A stretch of DNA of 64,000 bases, taken from assembly GCA_016196755.1 (NCBI GenBank), contig JACPXC010000028.1:1-64000 (forward strand), given 5' to 3'. Made by a program: the position numbers and the translations under genes. The notes beneath the pieces were generated by a model. It was not told where the DNA came from. It did no database searches and saw nothing but the letters and a program-made list of their open reading frames with translations. This DNA is from Elusimicrobiota bacterium (lineage in GTDB: Bacteria; Elusimicrobiota; Elusimicrobia; UBA1565). Shown piece by piece: positions 22,433-31,808 of the stretch. Numbering within the stretch: the stretch's first letter is position 1; each line of letters begins with the position of its first letter.

Positions 22433-23476
22433 CTACTTGGCGGCGAGGGCGGCGACGGCGGCGCGGGCCTCTCCCGCGTCCCGCGTGTCGATCGGCTCGC
22501 CGAAGGCGATCGAGAGTTGGCGGCGGGAGAACAGGCGCGAGAGCCAGGAGCGCTTGGGGCCGAAGGAGAGCATGCTGCCCCAGGGACCGCTCAGGCCGAA
22601 CGGCACCACGGCCGCCCCGGTGCCGCGGATGATAAAGGTAAATCCGCGCATGAACTCGTCGATCTCGCCGTCGCGCGTGACGTGGCCCTCGGGGAAGAGC
22701 CCGACGACTTCGCCGCGCAGCAGAGCGTCGCGCGCGGCTTCCAGCGAGCGCTGGATCGCCTTCGGGCCATTGCCGGCCTCGAGCGGGGCCAGCGGGATCG
22801 CACCCATGCGCTTTAGGAAGCCGCTGATGAGCGGGTTGAGGAAGGCCAGCCAGCCCTTGAGCGGGCTCTCGTAGTAGGCCTTGTACATGAGGAAGCGCAC
22901 CGGCCGGCCCGCGCTCATGCCTGCGATGACGGGATCGAGGTAAGAGGGATGGTTGCCGATAAGGAGGACCGGACCCTCGGCGGGGATGTTCTCGGCGCCG
23001 GTCACCTTGGTCGGATATACCGTCCGGACCAGCGGACCGAGGAAAGTCTTGACGAAGCGTACGTTGGAGCGGATACGCGGGTCGTCGCCGCGCCGCTCGG
23101 CCTTGCCGCCGTCGAATACGCCGTTCCAAGAGGCGGCCGACGGCCGGGCCAGGGGAGCGGCCAGGGACTTGGCGGTGGCCGCCGCCGCCACGGCGGCGGG
23201 AGCGAAACGCGGAGCAGCCTGAGCGACGGCGACCTGGGCGGCAACGGCGACCGGCGCGGCCGGAGCCTGCGCGGGGGACGCAACGGCCAGAGCAGCGGCG
23301 ACGGCGGCCGCGGCGACCGCGCGCGGCGACACCAGCGACGCGGGAGAGACCAGGGAGACCGAGACGGCCGCCGGAGCGACGGACACCGCCCCGAGGCCCG
23401 GCGGCGCCGCGGGCAGGACCCGCACGACGGCGAAGGCCGGCTGGGACAGGAGAAGCAGGGCGAGGATCATCCGCAT
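22433..23476 (-). CDS. PlsC-like acyltransferase with signal peptide and Ala-rich leader
   Basis: GNHPSYLDPVIAG, LFPEGHVTRDG; N-term MRMILALLLLSQPAFAVVRV. Confidence 0.85.
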   Translation of the reverse strand: MRMILALLLLSQPAFAVVRVLPAAPPGLGAVSVAPAAVSVSLVSPASLVSPRAVAAAAVAAALAVASPAQAPAAPVAVAAQVAVAQAAPRFAPAAVAAAATAKSLAAPLARPSAASWNGVFDGGKAERRGDDPRIRSNVRFVKTFLGPLVRTVYPTKVTGAENIPAEGPVLLIGNHPSYLDPVIAGMSAGRPVRFLMYKAYYESPLKGWLAFLNPLISGFLKRMGAIPLAPLEAGNGPKAIQRSLEAARDALLRGEVVGLFPEGHVTRDGEIDEFMRGFTFIIRGTGAAVVPFGLSGPWGSMLSFGPKRSWLSRLFSRRQLSIAFGEPIDTRDAGEARAAVAALAAK

Positions 23477-23737
23477 CCGGCGATTCTATTTCTCTCCTAT
23501 CCTTAATGAGTAGGGACCTTCGACCCCTCGGGGAGCGCCAACGGGCCTACGGCCGGATAGTGCGCCAGGGCACGGCCGCGGAAGAGGGTCCGGCCCGCGT
23601 CGGCCATACGGCAGCGACGCGCGCACCCGGCCGCGCGGGTCGATGAGCTGGCTGGACCCGGAGGAGGCTCATCCAACGAACGATCGAGCGATCCATTCGG
23701 CCTCCGGGGGACGTCCCCGAACGCCAAGAATCAATTT

Positions 23738-25675
23738 TTATGCCGCCGGAGGGAGTTCGACCAAGAAACGCGCGCCGCGCGGGGCGTTCTCGGCCCAGGC
23801 CCCCCCGCCGTAGAGCTCGGCCAGGCGGCGGACGGTGGCCAGCCCAAGGCCCGTCCCGTCCGGACTCTCGGAGGCGAACGGCGTGAACAACCGCGGCAGG
23901 AGCTCGTCGGGGATGCCGGAGCCGGTGTCGGCCACGCAGAGCAGAGCCTTGCCCCCCGAGCGCGCCAGGGACACCGACACCGCCGGCCGTCCACCGGAGG
24001 CCGGGGCTCGCGCGGCCTCGCGCGCCGCGTTCTTGACCAAGTTTATGAGGATCTGCTGCAGATGGGTGGAGGACACCGCCAGCTCGAGCTCGTCGCCGGC
24101 GACCGACACCTCCACCTCGTCGGGCAGGTCCGGACGCATGAGCCGGATCGTGCGGTCGAACACCTCGCGCCAGCGGCAGCGCTCGTTGCGCGCGCGAGGC
24201 GAGGCGTACTCGAGGAGCCCGGTGAGGATCGAATCCAGGCGCAGGACCTCCTCCTTGAGGATGCGCAGAGAGTCCGCCTTCTGCTCCTCGGTGATCGGCA
24301 GGCCCAGCACCTCGACGGCGCCGAGCATAGCGGATAGGGGATTGCGGATCTCATGGGCGATCCCGGCGGCCATCGTCCCCATCTGGGCCAGGCGGTCGGC
24401 GTGCAGCATGGCCCGCGTCGTCTCGGCCTGGCGCAGGGCGCGGCCCAGCGCGGCCGCCATGCGCGAGAGCGCCCGCAGGGCGGCAAGGTCGTAGTAGCCC
24501 TCGCTCGGGGCTGAGACGAAGAGCCAGCCCGCGCGAGCGCCGTCGCGCTTGATCGGAACGCCGGCCTCGAAGCCGCGCGCCTCGAGGCGGCCGGTCAGCG
24601 CCGAGTCTCCCTCGCGCCGGAGCGCCGCCGCCGTGAAGGAATCCTCGCGGTCCCCCAAGACCGCGGCCAGTTCGTCAGGGAGCGAAGGCGCCTTCAGCCC
24701 CCCCAACTCGCGCGGCTCCCAATGGACCGCGGCGCGAGCGCCCCAGAGCGTCTCCACGACGGCGCGCGCGAGAGCCTCGGCGGCGGCCAGGTCCCCGCCG
24801 GCCTCGAGCTTGCGCTCGAGCTCGGTCAGCGCCCGGTCGAGGCGGGCCTGGCGGGCCGAGAGCAGCTTCCCCGCGGAGCCCACGAAGCGGTCCCAAAGCG
24901 GAGGCAGGACGGCCACGGCTAGCGCGCTGGTCAAAAACAGCGTGACAAACAGGTTCCCGCCTAGGCGCCGGGTCGACCACTCGAGCAGGGTCACGACCAG
25001 GCCCAGTACGGCCGACCCGGCCAGGAGCGCCCCGGCCTGGCGCGCCGCGTCGCCGAGGTCCAGAAGATGATGGCGCTCGATCGCCGCCAGGACCAGGAGC
25101 GACCAGGCCATCAACGCGACATTGGCCATGCCGAGGAACGGCACGCCGATGTTGGGCAGGAAGTCGGTGAAGCCGCCGATCACGGCCAGCCAGGCCGCCA
25201 CGGCCAGGTAGCCCCGGCGGTTGCGCTCCGCGGCCTCCGCGGCGCGCCACCAGTGCAGCGTCAGGAGGCCTATCGCCGCCGCGAACACCGGCAAGCCGCC
25301 CACGATGAACGCCGCGCGGTACTGCTGCAGGGAGATCCGCCCCGCCCACATGAGCCCCAAGGCCAGAGTGCCGGCCAGGTAGAGCGGGACGGTCCGCCGC
25401 CGACGCGCGGCGGGGTCGAGGCCGGTGAAGCTCCAGGCAAACGACAGCGACGCGCCGGGCAGCCAGGCCAGCGGCGTGAACAGGAGCCTCACCCACAGCG
25501 GGTCGTCGAAGTCCGGCGCGGCCAGGCAGTAAGCCCCGCTCCAGAGCGCGAACGACAGGCTCATGAGGGCCAGCGAGCGGTACACCGGCCGCCGGCGGCC
25601 GCGCGCCCAGGCCAGGGAGCCGATGACGGCGTTGAGCGCGGTGGAGGCCAGCGCCGCGCCCACCGCCCAACTCAC
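23738..25675 (-). CDS. Multi-TM sensor histidine kinase
   Basis: HEIRNPLSAMLGAVE H-box, NLVKNAAREA N-box, DTGSGIP, GTGLGLA; likely GTG start at 25675, because the longer ORF start lies in the repeat element. Confidence 0.88.
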   Translation of the reverse strand: MSWAVGAALASTALNAVIGSLAWARGRRRPVYRSLALMSLSFALWSGAYCLAAPDFDDPLWVRLLFTPLAWLPGASLSFAWSFTGLDPAARRRRTVPLYLAGTLALGLMWAGRISLQQYRAAFIVGGLPVFAAAIGLLTLHWWRAAEAAERNRRGYLAVAAWLAVIGGFTDFLPNIGVPFLGMANVALMAWSLLVLAAIERHHLLDLGDAARQAGALLAGSAVLGLVVTLLEWSTRRLGGNLFVTLFLTSALAVAVLPPLWDRFVGSAGKLLSARQARLDRALTELERKLEAGGDLAAAEALARAVVETLWGARAAVHWEPRELGGLKAPSLPDELAAVLGDREDSFTAAALRREGDSALTGRLEARGFEAGVPIKRDGARAGWLFVSAPSEGYYDLAALRALSRMAAALGRALRQAETTRAMLHADRLAQMGTMAAGIAHEIRNPLSAMLGAVEVLGLPITEEQKADSLRILKEEVLRLDSILTGLLEYASPRARNERCRWREVFDRTIRLMRPDLPDEVEVSVAGDELELAVSSTHLQQILINLVKNAAREAARAPASGGRPAVSVSLARSGGKALLCVADTGSGIPDELLPRLFTPFASESPDGTGLGLATVRRLAELYGGGAWAENAPRGARFLVELPPAA

Positions 25676-25694
25676 GGGCGCCCCATACGGATCG

Positions 25695-26010
25695 AATTTA
25701 CGCGCCTCGGGCGCGTGGATCGAAGGATTGCAACCGGCCGCAATCCTTCGATCTCGAGCGGCAAACGGCAAGAACAATTGCGAGTCGTGTGCACGCTTCG
25801 CGCACGGCGCTGACGGGACTGTCCGCGCGGACAGTTCGGTGCATTTCCCCGAATCATCCAGTAGTTCCGCTCTTAAACGGCGTTAGTCCGTGCGCGAAGC
25901 GTGCACACGCCCCCCCCTTATCCTTTCGTCGTTTGCCGTTCATTGCTCCAGATCGAAGGATTGCGGCCGTATCGCAATCCTTCGATCCACGCGCCCGAAG
26001 CGCGTAAATT
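25695..26010. repeat. Nested palindromic element, copy A
   Basis: 27-bp terminal inverted repeat (25695-25721 / 25984-26010, 1 mismatch); hairpin arms 718-731/740-753 and 951-965/973-987; 22-bp inner perfect stem 25786-25807/25888-25909; 18-bp apical perfect palindrome 25818-25835. Confidence 0.93.
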
Positions 26011-26017
26011 GATCTAT

Positions 26018-27046
26018 TCACCGCCGGCCCCGGCCGCCCAGGCCGAGCTCGGCGCGGTACTGGGCCACGGAACGGCGCGACAGGACCACGCCGGACCGGA
26101 CCAACTCGGCGCGCAGCTCTTCGTCCGAAAGGCCGGGATTCCGCTCAGCCAGCGCCGCCACCACGCCCTTGGCCAGCGACTTCGAGCTAGGCATCAGGGC
26201 TTTCAGCGGGGCCTCGGTCCCCCACGGCAGGGCCACCGCCTTGTTGGCCGCCAGACGGTTGACGACGCTGGGGTCGGCCCCGACGGCCGCCGCCACCGAG
26301 CGCTGGGTGAGCGCCGCCAGCTTGGCCGGATCGCCGCTCAGAAGATAGCCCTTCTGCGCCTCGAGCAGGGCCTCGAGGACGCGCAGCAAAGTGGTCTTGC
26401 GCTTGTCGGTGTGGATCAGCCGTTCGCTGAAGCGCCGCAGCGCCTCGGCCTCGGACGGCGAATCAGCGGCCAGCGCGCGCAGGCCGGCGGGATCCACCTT
26501 CCAGCGCCCTTTCCAGGCCTCGCGGTTGAAGAAGCGCAGGGCCGGGCGGCCGCCCTCGACGACGAATCCCGCCACCGTCGAGAAGCCTTTGGCCGGCGCC
26601 GCCGGGGCGGGCCCGGCCAGCTCCTCGCGGACCCAGAGCCGGGTCAGGAAGTCCTCGAGCCGTCCGGCCTCCGCGGGCGTGAGGCCCGAGCGCCGGGCCT
26701 TCTCGGCGCGCGAGAGGCCCGAGCCCTCGAGGAAGCAGTCCTTGAAGCGCGCCGCCCCGACGCGGCGCAGGAGCAGGGCCTCCGGCGAGGAAGCGTCGAG
26801 AAGCTCCGCGGCGCCCTCGGCGGGCGCGCCCAACCGCCAGCCGGGGAAGCGGCGCGCCGCGTAGGCCGCCTTCGAGAACGGGGCCAGCGAGACGACCCCG
26901 GCGGCCTTGAGCCGCGTAAAGCGCGGGTCGGCCTCGAGCTTGCCCATCTCATGGGCATAGGTCTCGTCGTCCATGGCCAGGAGACGAGCCAGGTAGAGCC
27001 GGCCGGCCATGACCCCGCGTTGCTGGGTACCGAGGGAAGCCTTCAC
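26018..27046 (-). CDS. Divergent RNA polymerase sigma-54 (RpoN)-like factor
   Basis: VxSL..QQ..VM...YLARLLAM region I remnant; TLLRVLEALLEAQKGYLLSG...VNRLAANKAVALPWG; SRRSVAQYRAELGL resembles an RpoN box. GTG start at 27046 assigned from the promoter position. Confidence 0.75.
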   Translation of the reverse strand: MKASLGTQQRGVMAGRLYLARLLAMDDETYAHEMGKLEADPRFTRLKAAGVVSLAPFSKAAYAARRFPGWRLGAPAEGAAELLDASSPEALLLRRVGAARFKDCFLEGSGLSRAEKARRSGLTPAEAGRLEDFLTRLWVREELAGPAPAAPAKGFSTVAGFVVEGGRPALRFFNREAWKGRWKVDPAGLRALAADSPSEAEALRRFSERLIHTDKRKTTLLRVLEALLEAQKGYLLSGDPAKLAALTQRSVAAAVGADPSVVNRLAANKAVALPWGTEAPLKALMPSSKSLAKGVVAALAERNPGLSDEELRAELVRSGVVLSRRSVAQYRAELGLGGRGRR

Positions 27047-27129
27047 AGACAATGTATACGCAGGCTTCCCTGCGCAGTCAAGGGGCTGGATGGTTGACAG
27101 GCTGGATGGTTGGCGGCTTTAGGGAGCGA

Positions 27130-27642
27130 TCAGCCTAGGCCGAGGGCTCGAGCGATTCTTGCAATGAAGCCGAGGGATTCGCCCCCCTCCTTGCCGCCGG
27201 CCCGCATCGCGCAGGACTTGCCCTTACAGCCGCCGGCGGCTCCGGCGGCCATCTTGCATTTACCGCCCGAGCAGGGGCTACTGGCGCTGGCGCTGGCGCT
27301 CGAAGCGCCGGCCTGAAGCGGGCAGTTGCCGCCATTGCAGGGGCTCCCGCCCGAACCGGGACAGGTGCCCGAAGGACAGGGGACCGCGGGGGCGTCTTCG
27401 CGCGGCGCGCCCGGGATGGTGGAGCCGGTCTCGGCGTTGAAGCGTCCCGCGTAGCGGCGCGACGTGGGGCTGCCCCTACCGTCGCCCCTGGGCATCCGGC
27501 TCAACTCGCCGTACGCCGGGCTGGTGTCCAAGCCTGCCCCTAGGTCGTCGCGGGTGCATATGCCCGTCGTGGGGTCGCAGCCGGCCCACGTGGTGGGACT
27601 ACCAAAGAGGAGGACCGTCGCCAGGAGGAGTATCCGCTTCAT
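27130..27642 (-). CDS. Secreted Cys-rich protein with repeated CxxGxC motifs
   Basis: MKRILLLATVLLFGSPTTWAG signal; CPSGTC, CNGGNC, CSGGKC, plus CKGKSC. Confidence 0.65.
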   Translation of the reverse strand: MKRILLLATVLLFGSPTTWAGCDPTTGICTRDDLGAGLDTSPAYGELSRMPRGDGRGSPTSRRYAGRFNAETGSTIPGAPREDAPAVPCPSGTCPGSGGSPCNGGNCPLQAGASSASASASSPCSGGKCKMAAGAAGGCKGKSCAMRAGGKEGGESLGFIARIARALGLG

Positions 27643-27707
27643 GCCTACAGAATACCCCAGCAAGCCCCTTCCCTCAACAGACCATGGTCCCAGCTGACAG
27701 CTAGGCC

Positions 27708-29483
27708 CTAGGGCCTAGACCGGGTTTCGGGATCCAGGGACTCCTCGAGGCGGTAGACCGGGTAGAGGTTGTAGCGCTCGTCCCAAGACGGATGGCGCCG
27801 ATAGAAGTAGTCGAGGCGCCGCTCGGGGTCGGCGGCAAACGCGGGGTCCTCGCGAAGGCGCTTCTCGAAATCGGCCGCCGCGGCGGGGTCCTTTAGCATG
27901 TCCCGCGCGGCCGCCTCGGCGACGTAGGGTTCCATGTACTCCTTGAGCTCGAAGGCCGTGTTGAAGAACCCCCAACGCAGGAAGGAGTCCGGGGCGGCGG
28001 GCTCGAAGAGGTGGGTGAGCAGGCTCCGGCGCGCCTGGCGAGTAGGCACCAACAGCGAGCCGCGCGGGACCTCCCGCTCCTCGGGAGCCCAGACGCCTTC
28101 CACCGTCATGCCGAGGCGGCCTTCGTAGGACTCCTTGCCCGGAACGGCCTTCGCGGCCCGGAACACCGAGACTCGGACCGCGGGGCGGTCGGCGGCCAGC
28201 GCCTCGAAGGCGATGCCGTGCAGGCGCAGCTTCTCGGCCACCCAGCCGGCGTGGGCCGCGGGGACCAGGTAGCCCGCCTCCGGCGGCCGCGCCGACGCGG
28301 CGGGCTTGAGCTGGTCGAAGAACGGCAGGGTCCAGACCTGCGGGCGGCTCTCGTCATAGACGGTCATGAGCGCCCCGGAGACCGACGAGGTCGTCCGGCT
28401 GTAGGCGTAGCCGAGGAACTCGAGCGGCCGGCTCTTCCCCCCCGCCGCCCAGGCCAAGGTCACGTCGGGGACGTCGGGCCCGGAGTCGGCCGCGTCCTGG
28501 GCCGCGCAGGCGGCGGCCCACGCCGCCCCGTCCTTGGCGGCCGCGTCCAGCAGGGCCAGGATGAAGTCGGCGGCCGCCTTCACCCTCAGGTCATAGGTCT
28601 TCCAGGAATGGAGCTCGAGCAGGATGCCGAACCGGTTGCGCAGACCCCAATAGGAATGCGCCAGGCGCGGCGGAGCCATGCCGACCCGGAAACCAGAGGC
28701 CGGATCGTCCCTCCGGATGAACTCCGGATAGAAGGAGACGGGAAGGTGCCCGCCGGCCTTCAGCCGCTCGAGCAGGCGGTCGCGCAGACCGCGGCCCAGC
28801 GCGGCCAGGCGCGTCGGCCCGCCCAGCGACGGGACGAGGTTGACCGAGACGTCGTGCTGAAACTGCGCGCCGTCGGTCGTGTGGATGTCGGCGTAGACCA
28901 CCGGGTCCCAAGCCGTCAGGAGCTCCAGCATGGCGGCCATCTCCGGCGCTTCGGCCTTCGCGTAGTCCCGATTGAGGTTGAGGTTCTGCCCGGTCGTCCG
29001 CCAGCCCATCTCGCGCGGCCCGCGCTGATTGGGCCGGTGGTTGGGCCCGAAACGCTCGTGGCTGTCGACGTTGAACACCGGCACGAAGACCAGAGTGAAG
29101 CGCGCAAGCGAAGCGCGCCCGGCCGGCGACTCGAGCAGCTCGCGCAGGACCCAAAAGCCGGCGTCCTTGCCCTCGATCTCGCCGGCGTGGATGCCGCCCT
29201 GGACCAGGAGCACGGGACGCTTCTTGGCGCGGGCGGCTTTCGGTTCGAGGACTCCGTCTCCGGAAACGGCCAGGGCCAGCATAGGGCGCCCCTCGGGCGT
29301 GCGGCCGAATTCGAAACAGCGGACGATTCCCGGGTAGACCTTCTGGAACTCGGCGCAGAGAGCGACGACCTCGTCGTAGCGGCCGGTCTCGGCCCAGCCG
29401 CTTCTCTCCGCTGCCGTGGTCAGGCCGGCGGCACGGACCGAAGGCGGCGCGGCCAGGACTAATATAAGGAAAAGCGGCTTGAT
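27708..29483 (-). CDS. M14 family zinc carboxypeptidase, secreted
   Basis: VQGGIHAGEIEGKDAG (HxxE), YADIHTTDG; listed ORF starts at 29282 but conserved sequence and a signal peptide continue upstream to about 29483 with no ATG. Confidence 0.82.
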   Translation of the reverse strand: MKPLFLILVLAAPPSVRAAGLTTAAERSGWAETGRYDEVVALCAEFQKVYPGIVRCFEFGRTPEGRPMLALAVSGDGVLEPKAARAKKRPVLLVQGGIHAGEIEGKDAGFWVLRELLESPAGRASLARFTLVFVPVFNVDSHERFGPNHRPNQRGPREMGWRTTGQNLNLNRDYAKAEAPEMAAMLELLTAWDPVVYADIHTTDGAQFQHDVSVNLVPSLGGPTRLAALGRGLRDRLLERLKAGGHLPVSFYPEFIRRDDPASGFRVGMAPPRLAHSYWGLRNRFGILLELHSWKTYDLRVKAAADFILALLDAAAKDGAAWAAACAAQDAADSGPDVPDVTLAWAAGGKSRPLEFLGYAYSRTTSSVSGALMTVYDESRPQVWTLPFFDQLKPAASARPPEAGYLVPAAHAGWVAEKLRLHGIAFEALAADRPAVRVSVFRAAKAVPGKESYEGRLGMTVEGVWAPEEREVPRGSLLVPTRQARRSLLTHLFEPAAPDSFLRWGFFNTAFELKEYMEPYVAEAAARDMLKDPAAAADFEKRLREDPAFAADPERRLDYFYRRHPSWDERYNLYPVYRLEESLDPETRSRP

Positions 29484-29502
29484 GCCGGAGATATTAGCAG
29501 GT

Positions 29503-30255
29503 TCACCAAGCCCGTGACGCCGCGCCGAGGACTGTCTCGGCGCGCTCCAGCGTGGCGCGCGCCGCGGAGCGTGCCTCGCTCCGGAACGGGCCGCTCAGCT
29601 GGTGGAAGGCCCCGGCGCCGTCTAGCAGGTAGAGGCTCGTGCCCCGCTGCGTCCCCTGCGGCGAGACGATCGTCCACTCGATGCTCATGCGCATGCTGGC
29701 GATGGGGTCCTGGCTCGTGCCCACGCGCCGGACGTCGGTAGGGACCATGCGCATGGTGAAACGCCAGCCGGGGGCGGCGGTCACCGTCAGCGGCTCGACC
29801 GTGACGCGGTCAAGGTAGCTGCCCCGCCCAAGGTACTTGCCCGAGTGACGCCGGATGACCCGATAGGTGGCCGCGACGACCTGCTCTCCGGCCCGGTTGC
29901 GCGCGTAGAGCCCGTAGTTCACCGACACCGGCCGGCTCCAGCCCTCGAGCTGGTTGACGTGGGTGATGCCATGCGGGAAGGCGTTGGCAAAGGAGCTGTC
30001 GATCGTCACCGATGGTCGGTTCTCGGAGATGACGTCGAAACCGCGCGACGCCGTGTTGACGATGCGGTCCCGAGTGACGATCGGATAGATGCCGATCTCC
30101 CCTCCCAGCGGCGGCGTGAAGGCGGGCTCGGCAGCGTCGACCGCGGGCATCAGCTGGACGATCTCCACGTTCGTCGGCTCCACCGAGAACTGAGCCGACG
30201 CCGACAGGGGGCAGGACAAGACCAGGACCGCCGCAAAGGGAACAAGACGCATCAC
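29503..30255 (-). CDS. Hypothetical secreted protein
   Basis: Signal peptide MRLVPFAAVLVLSCPLSASAQ; GGAGG SD. Confidence 0.65.
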   Translation of the reverse strand: MMRLVPFAAVLVLSCPLSASAQFSVEPTNVEIVQLMPAVDAAEPAFTPPLGGEIGIYPIVTRDRIVNTASRGFDVISENRPSVTIDSSFANAFPHGITHVNQLEGWSRPVSVNYGLYARNRAGEQVVAATYRVIRRHSGKYLGRGSYLDRVTVEPLTVTAAPGWRFTMRMVPTDVRRVGTSQDPIASMRMSIEWTIVSPQGTQRGTSLYLLDGAGAFHQLSGPFRSEARSAARATLERAETVLGAASRAW

Positions 30256-30401
30256 GCCTCCGCGCCCCGGGTCTCAGAGCCCCCAAGGCAGGCACCTAGA
30301 CTATCACGCATCGGACCGCCGGGTAAGAGGCGGAGTGCCCACCGCCCTTTAGGATGGAGGCCCTGCCGACATCCTGGGACCGAGTTTGATAGGCTCAGGG
30401 C

Positions 30402-31787
30402 GTGACGCGGGGAAAGATCGCCCTCTTGGTCGTCCTCCTGCTCTGCGGGGCGGCCTTCTTGGTCTGGAAGCAGGGCAAGAAACTGGCCCTCGACCGCTAC
30501 AAGGCCGCCCTAGCCGAGTGGGGGCAGCCCGTCCTCCGCGATCCCGGGGAAGAGGCCAAGGCCAACGCCGCCGAGATATTCGCGGCCGTCCAAGCCATGC
30601 CCAAGCTCGCCCCGGAGGAAGCCAAGGCGGCGCAGGCCGCCCTCCGCGCGCCGTGGACGGACGACGACGGCTCCTTGGCCGCCGTCATGACGCGCATGGC
30701 GCCGGCGATGGAGCTCATGCGCAAGGCCGCGGAGCTCGACCGCTTCGACGCCGCCCCCCCTCGGCTCGAGAAGGTCGGCGTCGCCACGCCGCTGCCGGTC
30801 ATCACGGTGCCGATGCAGACGCTCGCCCTCCTCCTGCTCGAGGCCCGGCGCGCCCAAGCCGAGGGCCGTCTGGCCGACGCGGCGGCCGACGCCGCCGCCG
30901 TGCTATCCACGGCGGCCCTGCTCGAGCGCGAGGAGAACTTCCCCTTATGGGGAATCCTCGCCTCGGCCGTGGCGGTCCAGAACGCCTACCCGACAGTGGC
31001 CGCCCTGCTCTCCGATCCCCGCACGCCCCGGCCGTCGTACGAGCTCCTGCGCGCCCCCCTGGCGGCGCTGGCCGCCTCCGACTCCCTGCGCGACGCCCTG
31101 GCCCACCAACTGGTCGCCCCGCTGGAGACGACGGCGCTCATGATCGACCACCTGCTCTGGACGGTGCCGGGGGCCAAGCGCCAGGCCCTGATCGCCGACT
31201 ACCGCCTGGCCTGGGCCAAAAAAACAGCGGCGGCTCTCGACGCGGCCGGGAAGCTCCACCCCTCCGACCTCGACGCCGTCTTCGCCGACGCCACGAGGAA
31301 ATCCGAAGGCCATCCGGCCCTGCTCTCGTGCCCACAGCGCCCCGGAGAATTCGGCCCCTGCGTCGTGGCCCATCCGTTCGTGCCCTACATCGACTACACC
31401 AAGTATCTCGACATCTTCGTCCTCCGCCAGGCCCGCGCCGCGCTGCTCCTGGCCGGCGCGACGCTGAGACAGCGCGAGCTGGCCCGCGGCGGGCGGATGT
31501 CCGCGGAGGTCGAGTCCATCCCCGAGCCCGGCGCGGAGCGGCCGGCCGACCCCTATGCCGACGGCGAACTCCTGCGCTTCGCCGCCGAGCCGACCCTTTG
31601 GGCGTTCGCCAGCGTAGGCCCCGACCGCAAGGCCGACGGCGCCCTTTACCCTGCCGACGACGCCGGGGCGGGCGCCGACTGGCGCAAGCCCGCCGCCGGC
31701 GACCTGGTCCTGGCTTTGCCTAGGTTCCGCTTCGCGCCGCCCGCGCGCCCGAAGCCCGCCCCCCGGGCTCCCCGCCGCAAGCGCTGA
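30402..31787 (+). CDS. Hypothetical membrane-anchored protein
   Basis: 461-aa ORF, N-terminal TM (IALLVVLLLCGAAFLVW), GTG start. Confidence 0.65.
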   Translation: MTRGKIALLVVLLLCGAAFLVWKQGKKLALDRYKAALAEWGQPVLRDPGEEAKANAAEIFAAVQAMPKLAPEEAKAAQAALRAPWTDDDGSLAAVMTRMAPAMELMRKAAELDRFDAAPPRLEKVGVATPLPVITVPMQTLALLLLEARRAQAEGRLADAAADAAAVLSTAALLEREENFPLWGILASAVAVQNAYPTVAALLSDPRTPRPSYELLRAPLAALAASDSLRDALAHQLVAPLETTALMIDHLLWTVPGAKRQALIADYRLAWAKKTAAALDAAGKLHPSDLDAVFADATRKSEGHPALLSCPQRPGEFGPCVVAHPFVPYIDYTKYLDIFVLRQARAALLLAGATLRQRELARGGRMSAEVESIPEPGAERPADPYADGELLRFAAEPTLWAFASVGPDRKADGALYPADDAGAGADWRKPAAGDLVLALPRFRFAPPARPKPAPRAPRRKR

Positions 31788-31808
31788 GAGTAGTAGAATG
31801 GGCCCACG

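Noticed and set aside
23503-23727. 74-aa minus-strand ORF
   Set aside because: No homology signal; insufficient support as a gene.
25676-25777. N-terminal extension of the histidine kinase into repeat A (RDRRIAAGCNPSIHAPEARK)
   Set aside because: Peptide derives from the palindromic element; GTG at 25675 is more plausible.
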